From Amycolatopsis bullii (lineage in GTDB: Bacteria > Actinomycetota > Actinomycetes > Mycobacteriales > Pseudonocardiaceae), in NCBI RefSeq assembly GCF_014654205.1, contig NZ_BNAW01000002.1:62001-126000 (forward strand): a DNA stretch of 64,000 nt, in the 5' to 3' direction. How positions within the stretch are numbered: position 1 is the first letter of the stretch; each line of letters opens with the position of its first letter. The notes below the pieces were generated by a model. The model saw only the letters and a program-made list of their open reading frames with translations. It did no database searches and was not told where the DNA came from. Shown here piece by piece: positions 35,221-43,384 of the stretch. Both the position numbers and the translations under genes were made by a program.

Positions 35221-36064
35221 AATCTGGCCGGCCGGCGGACTGGCCGGTATCGGTGACGAAGCGGCCCCGGACCTCGACGGCCAGCTAGCCGCCGTGCGGG
35301 CCCTCGGCTGGAACGCGGTGGAACTGCGCACGGTCGACGGGCACGCCGTCGCCGACCTCGACCACGCGGGGCGCGACCGGCTGGTCCGGGCGGTCCACGC
35401 GGCCGAGCTCACCGTGGTGTGCCTCGACTCCCGGATCGGCGGCTGGGCCGGTTCCGTGCTCGACCCGCTCGACCGGGACACCGCCGAACTGTCGGCGCTG
35501 GCCGGGCTGTGCGCCGACCTGGGCACTCCCTTCGTGCGCGTCATGTCGTACCCGAACGCAGGGCTGCCGGAGGACGCCTGGCGGCGGGCGGTCGTCGAAC
35601 GGCTCCGGGTCCTCACCGGCCTCGCGGCCGGGTACGGGATCACCCTTCTGCACGAGAACTGCGCCGGCTGGGCGGCGACCAGCGCCGAGCGCAGCCTCGC
35701 ACTGCTCGACGCGGTCGGCAGCCCCGCGCTGAAGCTGCTGTTCGACGTCGGCAACGGGGTCGCCCACGGCTACGACGCGCCGTCCCTGCTGGCCGAGCTG
35801 CTCCCGTTCGTGGCGCACGTCCACGTCAAGGACGCCGCCGACGGTGAAGCCGGCCCGGTCTACACCCTGCCGGGCGACGGCCGGGCCGGGGTGGCCGAAT
35901 GCCTGCGGCTGTTGCGCTCGGCCGGGTACGCCGGTGCTCTGTCCCTCGAGCCGCACCTGGTCACGCGCCCGCACGAGGGCCGGTGGGCCGATTCGACGGG
36001 CGCGTCGCCGTTCGTCGCTGCCGGACGCCGGCTGGCGGAGCTGGTCGAGGCGACGCCGTGCTGA
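35210..36064 (+). CDS. TIM-barrel sugar isomerase/epimerase-like protein
   Basis: The product (284 aa, GTG start) belongs to the xylose-isomerase-like TIM-barrel superfamily (AP endonuclease 2 fold). Metal-ligand positions are suggested by LLHENCAG (Glu), LFDVGNG (Asp), HVHVKDA (His/Asp) and ALSLEPHL (Glu), the pattern seen in IolE/IolI/Hyi-type enzymes that isomerise or dehydrate sugars and inososes. It overlaps the neighbouring genes on both sides. Together with Gfo/Idh and DegT genes it fits amino-sugar or aminocyclitol chemistry. Confidence 0.83.
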   Translation: MRAEIWPAGGLAGIGDEAAPDLDGQLAAVRALGWNAVELRTVDGHAVADLDHAGRDRLVRAVHAAELTVVCLDSRIGGWAGSVLDPLDRDTAELSALAGLCADLGTPFVRVMSYPNAGLPEDAWRRAVVERLRVLTGLAAGYGITLLHENCAGWAATSAERSLALLDAVGSPALKLLFDVGNGVAHGYDAPSLLAELLPFVAHVHVKDAADGEAGPVYTLPGDGRAGVAECLRLLRSAGYAGALSLEPHLVTRPHEGRWADSTGASPFVAAGRRLAELVEATPC

Positions 36065-37326
36065 GCCCCGCCGACCACGACCTGCTGCTCGCGCTGCTGC
36101 GCATCCCCACGGTCAACCCGCTCGAGGGAGGGGGCGAGGGCACCGACCTGCCGGCGGCGCAGCGGGTCTTCGCCGCGGCCGCCACGGCGGCCGGGTTCAC
36201 CACCGTCCACCACGCCGCGCCGGATCCGGCCGTCCTCGACCGGGACGACGTGCCCCTGACCGTGCGAGAACGCGCGGGAGAGCCGGGTTTCCTCGCGGTG
36301 CAGCCGAGCCTCGTGCTGCGCCACGGACCGGCCGGCGCGCCGGCCGTGATGTTCAACGTGCACCTCGACACCGTCGCCGGGGTCGAGCCCGCCGGTTTCG
36401 ACGGCGTCCGGTTCACCGGCCGCGGGGCCATCGACGCCAAGGGCCCCGCGGTGGCGATGCTCGCCGGGGTGCGGGCCGCGCTGCCCGTGCTCGGTGACCG
36501 CGTCGCGGTGCTGGTGCAGGCCGTCGCGGGGGAAGAGGGCGGCGCCATGGGTGTCTACGGCACCCGGCCGCTCGTCGAAGCGGGACACGTGGGGCGGCTC
36601 AACGTGTTCTGCGAACCCACCGGCCTGCGCTACCTGACCAGGTCGACCGCGGCGATGACGGCCTGCGTGTCCGTCGACGGCACCGGCAGCGTCGACGACG
36701 AGCCCGGCGCCGGGCACAACGCGACCGTGCTGCTCGGTTTCCTGGCCCAGCACTTCGCCACCGCACTGGACGGCGCGGAACCGGGTGGGCGGGTGTGCGT
36801 CGCCGGGCTGCACACCGGCACGGCGCACAACCGCGTGTACGGCACCGGACGCCTGCTGCTCAACCTGTCCTACCCGACGGCCGCCGCGGGCCGCCGCCTC
36901 GAGGAACTCCTCGCCCGCGCCCTGCGGTCCGGGCTCGCCCGGTTCCGCTACCGCTTCCACGCGACCAGGGAGCTGCGCCGGACCGCGGAGGACGCCGCGA
37001 AGATCGTGTCCCTGCGGTGGCACAAACGGGGCCTGCCCGCCCTGGACTGCCGCGACCGGTGGGCCACCGGGCTGCTCGACGCGGCGGGGGTGGCGGCTTG
37101 GCCACCGGCCGAACCGGCCTTCACCTGCGACGCCATCTGGATGCAGGACGTGCCCGGCACGGCCACCGTCGTCCTCGGGCCCGGCGACCTCGCGGGCAAC
37201 CACGCCCACGCCGCGGGTGAGTTCGCCGCGCTGGCCCAGCTCGACGCCTTCGCCGCCACCGTCACCCGCGTGCTCACCGAGTTCGCGGTACGCCACGAGG
37301 AGGACCATGTCCCTGACCCTGCCTGA
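36058..37326 (+). CDS. M20-family metallopeptidase/deacylase
   Basis: GTG at 36058, overlapping the previous stop, gives 422 residues. Zinc-site motifs of the ArgE/DapE/CPG2 family are present: FNVHLDTVAG (His, Asp), GRGAIDAKGP (bridging Asp), VAGEEGG (general-base and ligand Glu), NVFCEPTG (ligand Glu). The C-terminal metal His may be in GDLAGNHAHAAGE. These enzymes hydrolyse N-acyl amino acids or dipeptides. In this locus it could remove an N-acyl protecting group or cut an amide. The dimerisation domain lies at about 190-310. Confidence 0.86.
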   Translation: MLSPADHDLLLALLRIPTVNPLEGGGEGTDLPAAQRVFAAAATAAGFTTVHHAAPDPAVLDRDDVPLTVRERAGEPGFLAVQPSLVLRHGPAGAPAVMFNVHLDTVAGVEPAGFDGVRFTGRGAIDAKGPAVAMLAGVRAALPVLGDRVAVLVQAVAGEEGGAMGVYGTRPLVEAGHVGRLNVFCEPTGLRYLTRSTAAMTACVSVDGTGSVDDEPGAGHNATVLLGFLAQHFATALDGAEPGGRVCVAGLHTGTAHNRVYGTGRLLLNLSYPTAAAGRRLEELLARALRSGLARFRYRFHATRELRRTAEDAAKIVSLRWHKRGLPALDCRDRWATGLLDAAGVAAWPPAEPAFTCDAIWMQDVPGTATVVLGPGDLAGNHAHAAGEFAALAQLDAFAATVTRVLTEFAVRHEEDHVPDPA

Positions 37327-38398
37327 CACCGGCATCCGCGTGCCGTACGCGGAGCTGCTGTCGTTCACCACCCGCGTGTTCCACGACCGCGGTGTGCCCC
37401 CGGCACGAGCGGAGGCCGCCGCCACCGCCCTGCTGTACGGCGACCTGCACGGGCTCGGGTCCCACGGGCTCGCCAACCTGCGCCGGCTGTACCTCCCCCT
37501 GTTCGACACCGGCCGGTGTGATCCCGGGGCCGAACCGGAAGTGGTTCGCGACACCGGCCCGGCCGCGGTGGTCGACGCCGGCACCGCGCTGGGCCTGTGG
37601 GCGGCGACCGAAGCCGTGGAGCTCGCGGCGGGCAAGGCGCGTGACCACGGCGTCGGGCTCGTGTCGGTGCGCGGCGGCACGCACTTCGGCTGCGCCGGGC
37701 ACCACGCGGCCGTCGCCGCCGCGCGCGGCATGATCGGGGTGGTCGCGAGCAACTGCGGTGGCCAGCGGATCGCGCGGCCTCCCGGAGGGGCGCTGGCGAT
37801 GCTGGGCACCAATCCGCTGAGCGTCGCGGCTCCGGCCCGTCCCGGCCGGCCGTTCGTCCTGGACATGAGCACGACCGTCGTGCCGACCGGCCGCGTCCGG
37901 GCGGCCGCGCGGGCCGGCGAGGCGATCCCGGCCGGCTGGCTCGCCGACGACCAGGGCCGTCCGGTCACCGACCCGGCGGCGTTCGACCGCGGCGAAGCCC
38001 ACCTGCGCTGGCTGGGCGGTGCCCCGGAGACCGGCGCCCACAAGGGTTTCGGGCTCGCTCTCGCGGTGGAGCTGCTCGCCGCGGCGCTGTCCGGCGCCGC
38101 GCTGGGACCGGCCCCCGCGGCGCTGGACGGCGACGGTGGACCCCACGGCACCGACGACGACATCGGCTATCTGGTGCTCGTGGTCGCCCCGGAGACGCTG
38201 CGGCCCGGTGGCGGGTTCGCCGGCACCGTCCGCACGATGTTCGGCACGCTGCTGGACTGCCCGCCCGCGGCGGACGCGGATCCGGTGCGCTACCCCGGCT
38301 GGCTGGAGGCCGAGCGGGCCGCCCGGCACCGGGTGGAGGGCGTGCCCCTCGCTCGGGACGTCCACGAAGACCTCGTCGCGCTGGGACTGCCGCGGTGA
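37307..38398 (+). CDS. Ldh2/YlbC-type malate/L-lactate dehydrogenase family enzyme
   Basis: ATG at 37307 with GAGGAGG upstream, 20 bases inside the preceding gene; 363 residues. Family motifs: GDLHGLGSHGLANLRRLY, VRGGTHFGCAGHHA with the catalytic His region, LGTNPLSVAAPAR, FVLDMSTTVVPTGRVRAAARAGEAIPAGW and GAHKGFGLALAVELLAAALSG. The family reduces 2-keto acids, 2-ketoglutarate-like compounds or cyclic imines with NAD(P)H. It may reduce a keto acid or an imine formed by the aminotransferases. Confidence 0.88.
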   Translation: MSLTLPDTGIRVPYAELLSFTTRVFHDRGVPPARAEAAATALLYGDLHGLGSHGLANLRRLYLPLFDTGRCDPGAEPEVVRDTGPAAVVDAGTALGLWAATEAVELAAGKARDHGVGLVSVRGGTHFGCAGHHAAVAAARGMIGVVASNCGGQRIARPPGGALAMLGTNPLSVAAPARPGRPFVLDMSTTVVPTGRVRAAARAGEAIPAGWLADDQGRPVTDPAAFDRGEAHLRWLGGAPETGAHKGFGLALAVELLAAALSGAALGPAPAALDGDGGPHGTDDDIGYLVLVVAPETLRPGGGFAGTVRTMFGTLLDCPPAADADPVRYPGWLEAERAARHRVEGVPLARDVHEDLVALGLPR

Positions 38399-39282
38399 TC
38401 CGGGTCGGTCTGGTCGGTCTGGGCGTGATCGGGGCGTTCTACCGGGCGGCGATCGCCGCCCGGCCGGACCTGCACCTCGCCGCGGTGTGCGACCGGCGGC
38501 CGGAACTGCTCCACGAGCCCCTCGCCTGCTACATCGACCACCGCCGGATGTTCGCCGAAGCCGGTCTGGACGCGGTCGTCGTGACCGTGCCGAACGACGC
38601 CCACGCCGCCGTGTGCCGGGACGCGCTCGCCGCCGGTCTCGCGGTGTGCGTCGAGAAGCCGCTGGCGACCACGCTGTCCGACGCCGTCGACCTCGACCGG
38701 CTGGCGCGCGCGGCCGGACGGCCGCTGTTCACCGCGTTCCACCGGCGGTACAACGACAACCTGCTCGCGCTGCGAGCCGAACCGGATTCCCCGGTGCGGC
38801 ACGTGACCGTGCGCTACCTCGAACGGATCGAGGACCACGTCGGGGTGGACGCGTGGTACCTCGACCCGGTGCGGTGCGGCGGTGGTTGCGTGGCCGACAA
38901 CGGGCCGAACGCGTTCGACCTCGTCCGGCTGTTCCTCGGCGACGTCACGGTCACCGACGTCGACATCACGCGGGCCGGCGGGGTGGACCGGCAGGCCGAG
39001 ATCGCCCTGCGCGCGGACTCCGGCGCGACCGCGCGGGTGGAGCTGGACTGGTCGTTCCCCGGCGAGGTGAAGGACATGCGGGTGGAGTCGGCCGACGGCA
39101 GCGTCCGGTGCGCGGATCTGCTCGCCGGTCACCCGGGTTTCAAGCAGTCGCTGCACCACGAATACCGGGGTGTGGTCGCCGAGTTCGCCGCACTCGCGCG
39201 GAGCGGCCCGCGCGTTCCCGGGGACGGCCTCGCCGCACTGCAGCTCGTCGAGGCCTGCTACCGAGAGGAGAACCGGGCGTGA
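38395..39282 (+). CDS. Gfo/Idh/MocA-family oxidoreductase B
   Basis: GTG start overlapping the upstream stop (GTGA); 295 residues. Rossmann motif VGLVGLGVIGAFYRAAIAARP, VTVPNDAHAAVCRDAL, and the EKP signature in CVEKPLATTLSDAVDL; the cofactor-side block FTAFHRRYNDNLL resembles myo-inositol or glucose-6-phosphate dehydrogenases. The GGGCVADNGPNAFDLVRLF stretch is the usual substrate-side GGxxxDxGxHxxD region with Asn in place of His. It is not a close copy of oxidoreductase A. Confidence 0.85.
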   Translation: MIRVGLVGLGVIGAFYRAAIAARPDLHLAAVCDRRPELLHEPLACYIDHRRMFAEAGLDAVVVTVPNDAHAAVCRDALAAGLAVCVEKPLATTLSDAVDLDRLARAAGRPLFTAFHRRYNDNLLALRAEPDSPVRHVTVRYLERIEDHVGVDAWYLDPVRCGGGCVADNGPNAFDLVRLFLGDVTVTDVDITRAGGVDRQAEIALRADSGATARVELDWSFPGEVKDMRVESADGSVRCADLLAGHPGFKQSLHHEYRGVVAEFAALARSGPRVPGDGLAALQLVEACYREENRA

Positions 39283-39683
39283 CGAACGAGAACGGCGCCA
39301 AACGCACGGTGCGGGGTGCGCTGGTGAAGGTACTGCTGCACCGGCGTGCCGAGCGCGGGATGACCCTCGAACCCCACGCGAGCCGGTGCGTGCGCGAAGG
39401 AGAAGTCCACGAACTCGTGACGACCGACCACGCCGAAACGGCGCCGGGTGCGCGGATCGACCGGGTGGGCTTTCTCGGGTTCGCCGAGCTGCACAACGCG
39501 GGGGTGATCGATCGCGGCGACGAAGTGTGGATCGGCGAGCGGCTCGTCGGGACCGTGCACGGCTTCGACGCCTGTCACTTCCCGAACCACTACAACATCC
39601 TCATCGCCGTCCCGGTGCCGGTCTCCGGCGGCGACCTGGCACTGTCCCCCGAGCAGCCGGTGACCTTCGCCCCGGCGAGCTGA
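39279..39683 (+). CDS. small conserved protein (possibly DUF6917)
   Basis: This 134-residue protein starts with GTG in a GTGA overlap and ends the rightward operon. It is mostly beta-strand in character (VRGALVKVLLHRR, GARIDRVGFLGFAELHNAGVI, DEVWIGERLVGTVHGFDACHFPNHYNILIAV). I recall similar short actinomycete proteins under the label DUF6917, but I cannot confirm it. The conserved His/Asn/Asp residues (CHFPNHYN) suggest ligand or metal binding. There is no signal peptide. Its place in the operon implies a role in the pathway as a small enzyme, chaperone or binding protein. Confidence 0.65.
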   Translation: MTNENGAKRTVRGALVKVLLHRRAERGMTLEPHASRCVREGEVHELVTTDHAETAPGARIDRVGFLGFAELHNAGVIDRGDEVWIGERLVGTVHGFDACHFPNHYNILIAVPVPVSGGDLALSPEQPVTFAPAS

Positions 39684-39687
39684 CAGC

Positions 39688-39726
39688 CCGGAGCGGGACG
39701 GCCCCGCCCGGGCCGCCCCGCTCCGG
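39688..39726. terminator. bidirectional hairpin terminator
   Basis: CCGGAGCGGG (39688-39697) pairs with CCCGCTCCGG (39717-39726), and inside it CGGCC (39699-39703) with GGCCG (39711-39715). It sits in the 53-bp gap between two converging genes and can serve both. Confidence 0.85.
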
Positions 39727-39736
39727 ACCGCGTCGC

Positions 39737-40270
39737 TCAGCCCAGCAAGGGGACGTCGAGCTTGCCGTAGTGGAAGTTCCGCACCGCGGCCAGCAGTTCG
39801 TCGACGGTCAGCTCACCGCTGTTGTCGGTGTCGATCTGGCGGAAGGCCTCCTGCGCGGCGGACTGGTCCACCCCGACCCCCTGGAGGTAGGCGATGAACT
39901 CCTCCCGGTTGATCATGCCGTCGTCGTTGCGGTCGCAGAGACCGACGATGGCCTGCATGACCGGCCGCAGAACCCGGTTGAAGCTCGCTTCCCCCTCGGA
40001 GAACATGAGCTTCTCGTTGATCCGCAGGAACTGCTCCTCGGTGACCGAACCGTTCGGCGGAACGCCCGCCTCCCGGGCGTGGAAGTCGAACAGGTTCCGG
40101 AAGGCGTCCCGGAGCGCGACGGCTTCCCGGGACTGGGGCTGGGCACCGAACTTGCCGGCGACGCGCTCCGCCTCACGTTCGAAGTCGGAGCGCTCCAGAG
40201 TGCCGCTGCCGTCGACGTCCCACTTGGCGAACCGCTGGCGGAGCCGATCGGTGCTGACTGCGGTGGTCAT
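39737..40270 (-). CDS. calerythrin-like EF-hand calcium-binding protein
   Basis: The product is 177 residues, the length of calerythrin of Saccharopolyspora erythraea, and its end FHYGKLDVPLLG closely resembles that protein as I recall it. Canonical calcium loops begin at D18 (DVDGSGTLERSD), D113 (DRNDDGMINREE) and D147 (DTDNSGELTVDE); the second EF-hand, around residues 62-85, is degenerate, as in calerythrin. It is a cytosolic calcium buffer or sensor, without membrane or signal sequence. GAAGGGA precedes the ATG. The next gene upstream, on the same strand, is the nucleotide-sugar dehydrogenase 60 bases away. Confidence 0.93.
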   Translation of the reverse strand: MTTAVSTDRLRQRFAKWDVDGSGTLERSDFEREAERVAGKFGAQPQSREAVALRDAFRNLFDFHAREAGVPPNGSVTEEQFLRINEKLMFSEGEASFNRVLRPVMQAIVGLCDRNDDGMINREEFIAYLQGVGVDQSAAQEAFRQIDTDNSGELTVDELLAAVRNFHYGKLDVPLLG

Positions 40271-40330
40271 ACTGGCTGTCCCTTCGTTGGATGGACGAAC
40301 AACTGCCCGGCCCGGTGTGGGCCGGGAAGA

Positions 40331-41584
40331 TCACAGGTACCGGACGCTGCTGCCGGAAACCCGTCCCCGGGTGTCCAGCAGCAGCCGCGACGCGCTCGCC
40401 AGCTGGACCGGGTCGTAGGCCCGGTGGTCCTGCAGCAGGATCGTCAGATCCGCGGCCGCCGCGGCGGCCGGCAGATCGGTTTCCCGGCGCAGCGGCAGGC
40501 CGTCGGCGTCGAACCCGGGCGCGTGTGGATCGTGGTAGGCGACGTCCGCTCCGCGCGCGAGCAACTGCGCCGCGACCGGCCGGGCGGGCGACTCGCGCAC
40601 GTCCGGCACGTCGGCCTTGTAGGTCACCCCCAGGAGCAGCACCGAGGCGCCGCGCAGGTCGCCGAGCAGGGCTCCGGCCCGGTCCACGACGTCCGCGGCC
40701 CGGTGTTCGTTGATCCGCGCGGCCGCCTCCACCATGGTGAACGTGAAGCCGTCCTGTCCCGCACGGGTGGTCAGGTAAACCGGGTCGACGGGGATGCAGT
40801 GCCCGCCCGCGCCCGGGCCGGGGGTGAACGACGCGAAGCCGAACGGCTTGGTGCCCGCGCAGTGCACCACGTCCCACACGTCGATGCCGGTCGAGGCGCA
40901 GTACCGGGCGAATTCGTTGACCAGCGCGATGTTCACGAACCGGTAGGTGTTCTCGAGCAACTTGGCGAGTTCGGCCTCTCGCGTCCCTCTGGCCACGACC
41001 ACCGCGTCGACGAAGCGGCTGTAGAACGTGGCGCAGTACTTGGCGCACAGGGGCGTGTGACCGCCGATCACCTTCGGGGTGTCCGCGAGCCCGAAGCGCG
41101 TGTTGCCCGGATCGATCCGCTCCGGCGCGAACGCGAGGTAGAAGTCCTCGCCGGCCCGCAGTCCACTGCGCCGCTCGAGGATCGGCAGCACGACTTCCTC
41201 CGTCGTGCCGGGAAAACTGGTCGACTCGAGCACGACGAGCGTGCCCGGCCGCAACCGGTCGCCGAGGGCGGCGCACGCCGCGCGCAGCGGTCCGAGGTCC
41301 GGCACGCGATCGGCGGTCAGGCCGGTCGGCACGCAGATCACGACGGTGTCCGCGGCGCCGAGCTGCGCCGGGTCGGCACTGGCGGTGAACCCGGAGTCCA
41401 GCATGGCGGCCACGTCGGCGTCGGAAATTCCCGCCACGGGTGACCGGCCCGCCGCCAGCGTCGCGACGACGGTGCCGTCGATGTCGAATCCCCTGGTGCG
41501 CAACCCCGATCGGCAGGCCGCCTCGGCCAGCGGCAGGCCGGCGTAGCCCAGCCCGATCACCGCCAAATCCGTGCGGTGCCTCAC
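40331..41584 (-). CDS. nucleotide-sugar dehydrogenase (UDP-HexNAc 6-dehydrogenase type)
   Basis: The GTG at 41584, in a GTGA overlap with the upstream gene, gives 417 residues. The N-terminal Rossmann motif is LAVIGLGYAGLPLAEAAC. Next come CVPTGLTADRVPDLG, VVLESTSFPGTTEEVVLPIL, LAFAPERIDPGN and the active-site Cys in GAGGHCIPVDPVYLT; the C-terminal nucleotide domain includes VLLLGVTYKADVPDVRESPA. Two NAD-dependent steps convert the 6-CH2OH of a UDP-sugar to a carboxylate. The sequence type (AERIDPGN) is nearer to the UDP-N-acetylmannosamine/glucosamine dehydrogenases (WbpA, VipA) than to UDP-glucose dehydrogenase. Confidence 0.9.
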   Translation of the reverse strand: MRHRTDLAVIGLGYAGLPLAEAACRSGLRTRGFDIDGTVVATLAAGRSPVAGISDADVAAMLDSGFTASADPAQLGAADTVVICVPTGLTADRVPDLGPLRAACAALGDRLRPGTLVVLESTSFPGTTEEVVLPILERRSGLRAGEDFYLAFAPERIDPGNTRFGLADTPKVIGGHTPLCAKYCATFYSRFVDAVVVARGTREAELAKLLENTYRFVNIALVNEFARYCASTGIDVWDVVHCAGTKPFGFASFTPGPGAGGHCIPVDPVYLTTRAGQDGFTFTMVEAAARINEHRAADVVDRAGALLGDLRGASVLLLGVTYKADVPDVRESPARPVAAQLLARGADVAYHDPHAPGFDADGLPLRRETDLPAAAAAADLTILLQDHRAYDPVQLASASRLLLDTRGRVSGSSVRYL

Positions 41585-41901
41585 TCGCCGACCGAGAACG
41601 AGCCCGTGCCCGGGGCGACGTGCGTGCCGTACCCCGGCTGCACCGAGACGCCCGGTGTCACGCAGAAGGGATCGGCGTAGGTGTCGACGACTCGGTCGGT
41701 CTCGTTGACGAGCACGTGCGCGGCGACCGGCAGCTTCTGGCACCCCGCCGGATCATCCCAGTTGTCGAGCGCTTGGGTTTCCGAGGAAAAGACGACGACG
41801 CGGCCGGTGTCCGCCGCCGGATCGGCCGATGCGCTCGACCCGACGGCGAACACGAGCCCGAACAGCACCATTACCACCCCGGACGCCAGCACTTTCTTCA
41901 T
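41581..41901 (-). CDS. small secreted protein
   Basis: Two adjacent ATGs (41904 and 41901) follow GGAGGT; spacing favours the second, giving 106 residues. A signal peptide is clear (MKKVLASGVVMVLFGLVFAV..SASA). The mature part of about 80 residues has two cysteines (AGCQKL and PFCVTP), likely one disulfide, and no domain I recognise. It is translationally coupled to the nucleotide-sugar dehydrogenase (GTGA), which hints at a link to surface polysaccharide. Confidence 0.7.
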   Translation of the reverse strand: MKKVLASGVVMVLFGLVFAVGSSASADPAADTGRVVVFSSETQALDNWDDPAGCQKLPVAAHVLVNETDRVVDTYADPFCVTPGVSVQPGYGTHVAPGTGSFSVGE

Positions 41902-42330
41902 CATTACCTCCGCAGATTTTTCGTTCTCCGATCGAATTTAGCAATGCCGGTGCGACACGTCAGGAGGGTCGACGGCAATAGCCCGGAAAGGATGGGAAAG
42001 ACGAAGATGACATCCGTTGGGCGACCACGCAGCGTCGTTTCAGAGGCTGCCCCACCCGCATGCCGCGCGCCTGACACGATCCGCCGTACGCGCACTGTAG
42101 TCACGACACCACCACAGCCGCACGCCTGTTCGCGCCGCTCATCAGCCCGACGGGCGAACGAGCCGCGTGTCGCGCAAATACCGCAGAGGTGGCCGAGCGT
42201 GACGGTCCACACCGGCGATTAGGCCGTCCGAGCCCCACTGCGGATTACAATTTCCAGCAGCGGACACAGGATACGGTCAAGAACTGCGGGAATGGCTCGA
42301 CAAGCCGGGCTGACCGGCTAGATTGGGTGG
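41902..42330. other. 430-bp intergenic region without a gene
   Basis: The region separates two divergent genes. It is less GC-rich than the genes around it and its open frames have no coding character. Apart from the promoter at its right end I find nothing firm. A short stretch near 42185 (AGGTGGCCGAGCG) recalls the 5' part of a class II tRNA but the rest of a tRNA is missing. Confidence 0.6.
42297..42324 (+). promoter_or_regulatory. promoter of the LEG1-like gene, probably leaderless
   Basis: TCGACA (42297-42302) and TAGATT (42319-42324) are separated by 16 bases and closely match the vegetative -35 and -10 hexamers. The GTG start at 42331 lies 6 bases after the -10 box, exactly where transcription should begin, and there is no ribosome site. 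Confidence 0.7.
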
Positions 42331-43281
42331 GTGACCTCAGTCCATCCTCGGGAGCTGGCCGACCTGGACCTGTACGCGGTCTGGGTCTCCGCGGCGGAGT
42401 TGACCGACCGGTTCGACCCGTTCCGGTTCGAGCACCGGATGGCGGCCTACCGGCACCTCATCGACGCCACGAACACGGACGGGCTGTTCGGAGCCGACAA
42501 CCGGCACAATCCCCTGTGGGCCTGGGCGTTCCAGCTCCAGTGGCAGTGCCGCACCGGACGCCTGGGCGCCACCACACGCGCTGACGGAATGATCGATCCG
42601 GACGCGCCATGGGCCTACGGCAACTACACCCTCAGCGTGATCCCGTGGCTGGGCGCGGAACGGGCCGGTGTGGTCGCTCCGCTCGACATCGCCGACGCCC
42701 CCGGCACGGCCCGGTTCCGGTACGTGCGCGGCGGCGTGGTCCCGGACGAGCTGGCGCCCAGCGTCGAGCAATGGCGGCGCTACTTCGCGATGGTCACCGG
42801 CACCCGGGCCAAGGCCGACGTCGAGCCGCTCCGGATCGCGCTGTGGAAGGCGCACAAGACCTGTCTCGACGTCGTGGTCACGGCGATCGCGGGCATCGAC
42901 CCGGCCCCGTATGCGCCGCTCGAATTGACGTTCCTGCGCGGCTGGTGCCGGATGGTCGACTACCTCGGGGCGGCGGCCTGGCGGACCGACTTCGACTTCA
43001 TGACCGAGCACGGCCTCGACGTGCTGCCGGAAACGCTGCTCGAGCACCGTCCCGGCCTGCGCACGCTTCCCGACAAGGTCCGGCGCAACGTCGCCAACGT
43101 CCTCCGCCTGGCCACCACCTCACCCCGCCGCTACGCGCTGAACCTGTGGCTGTGGCGGCGGATCATGCGCACCAGAGCCGCCCGGGACGACGTGCTGACC
43201 CTGCTCGACGCGATCTTCGACCCCCGGCGCGACAACGCCGCCGCCCGCAGGCGGATGCTCGGCCACCTGCTGCGCCCGTAA
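42331..43281 (+). CDS. LEG1-like protein
   Basis: The 316-residue product matches, block for block, what I remember of the vertebrate LEG1 family: LFGADNRHNPLWAWAFQLQWQ then RTGRL, YTLSVIPWLGAERAGVV, LWKAHKTCLDVV, and FLRGWCRMVDYLGAAAW. Vertebrate LEG1 proteins are secreted by liver or glands, and their biochemical activity is unknown. This copy has no signal peptide, so it is presumably cytosolic. The C-terminal 60 residues are basic (RRNVANVLRL, WRRIMRTRAARDD). It appears to be transcribed alone from a leaderless promoter. Confidence 0.75.
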   Translation: MTSVHPRELADLDLYAVWVSAAELTDRFDPFRFEHRMAAYRHLIDATNTDGLFGADNRHNPLWAWAFQLQWQCRTGRLGATTRADGMIDPDAPWAYGNYTLSVIPWLGAERAGVVAPLDIADAPGTARFRYVRGGVVPDELAPSVEQWRRYFAMVTGTRAKADVEPLRIALWKAHKTCLDVVVTAIAGIDPAPYAPLELTFLRGWCRMVDYLGAAAWRTDFDFMTEHGLDVLPETLLEHRPGLRTLPDKVRRNVANVLRLATTSPRRYALNLWLWRRIMRTRAARDDVLTLLDAIFDPRRDNAAARRRMLGHLLRP

Positions 43282-43384
43282 CCCAGGCTCGTCGTCCACG
43301 GCAGTCCATTGCCCGAGAAGGGCGGCCAGGAGTAGCGTTCACCATGCGGACGCAATGTCTCACTATTTGAGAGGCGGGGTTGCC

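Noticed and set aside
31645..39282. The locus as a 3-amino-5-hydroxybenzoate or 2-deoxystreptamine pathway
   Set aside because: There is no DHQ-synthase-like, aminoDHQ or DOI synthase gene; aminotransferases and Gfo/Idh enzymes alone do not define either pathway.
42180..42260. tRNA-like sequence (GCAGAGGTGGCCGAGCG)
   Set aside because: Only the first arm resembles a class II tRNA; no anticodon arm, T-loop GTTCGAATC or acceptor pairing follows. No tRNA or rRNA was found in the window.
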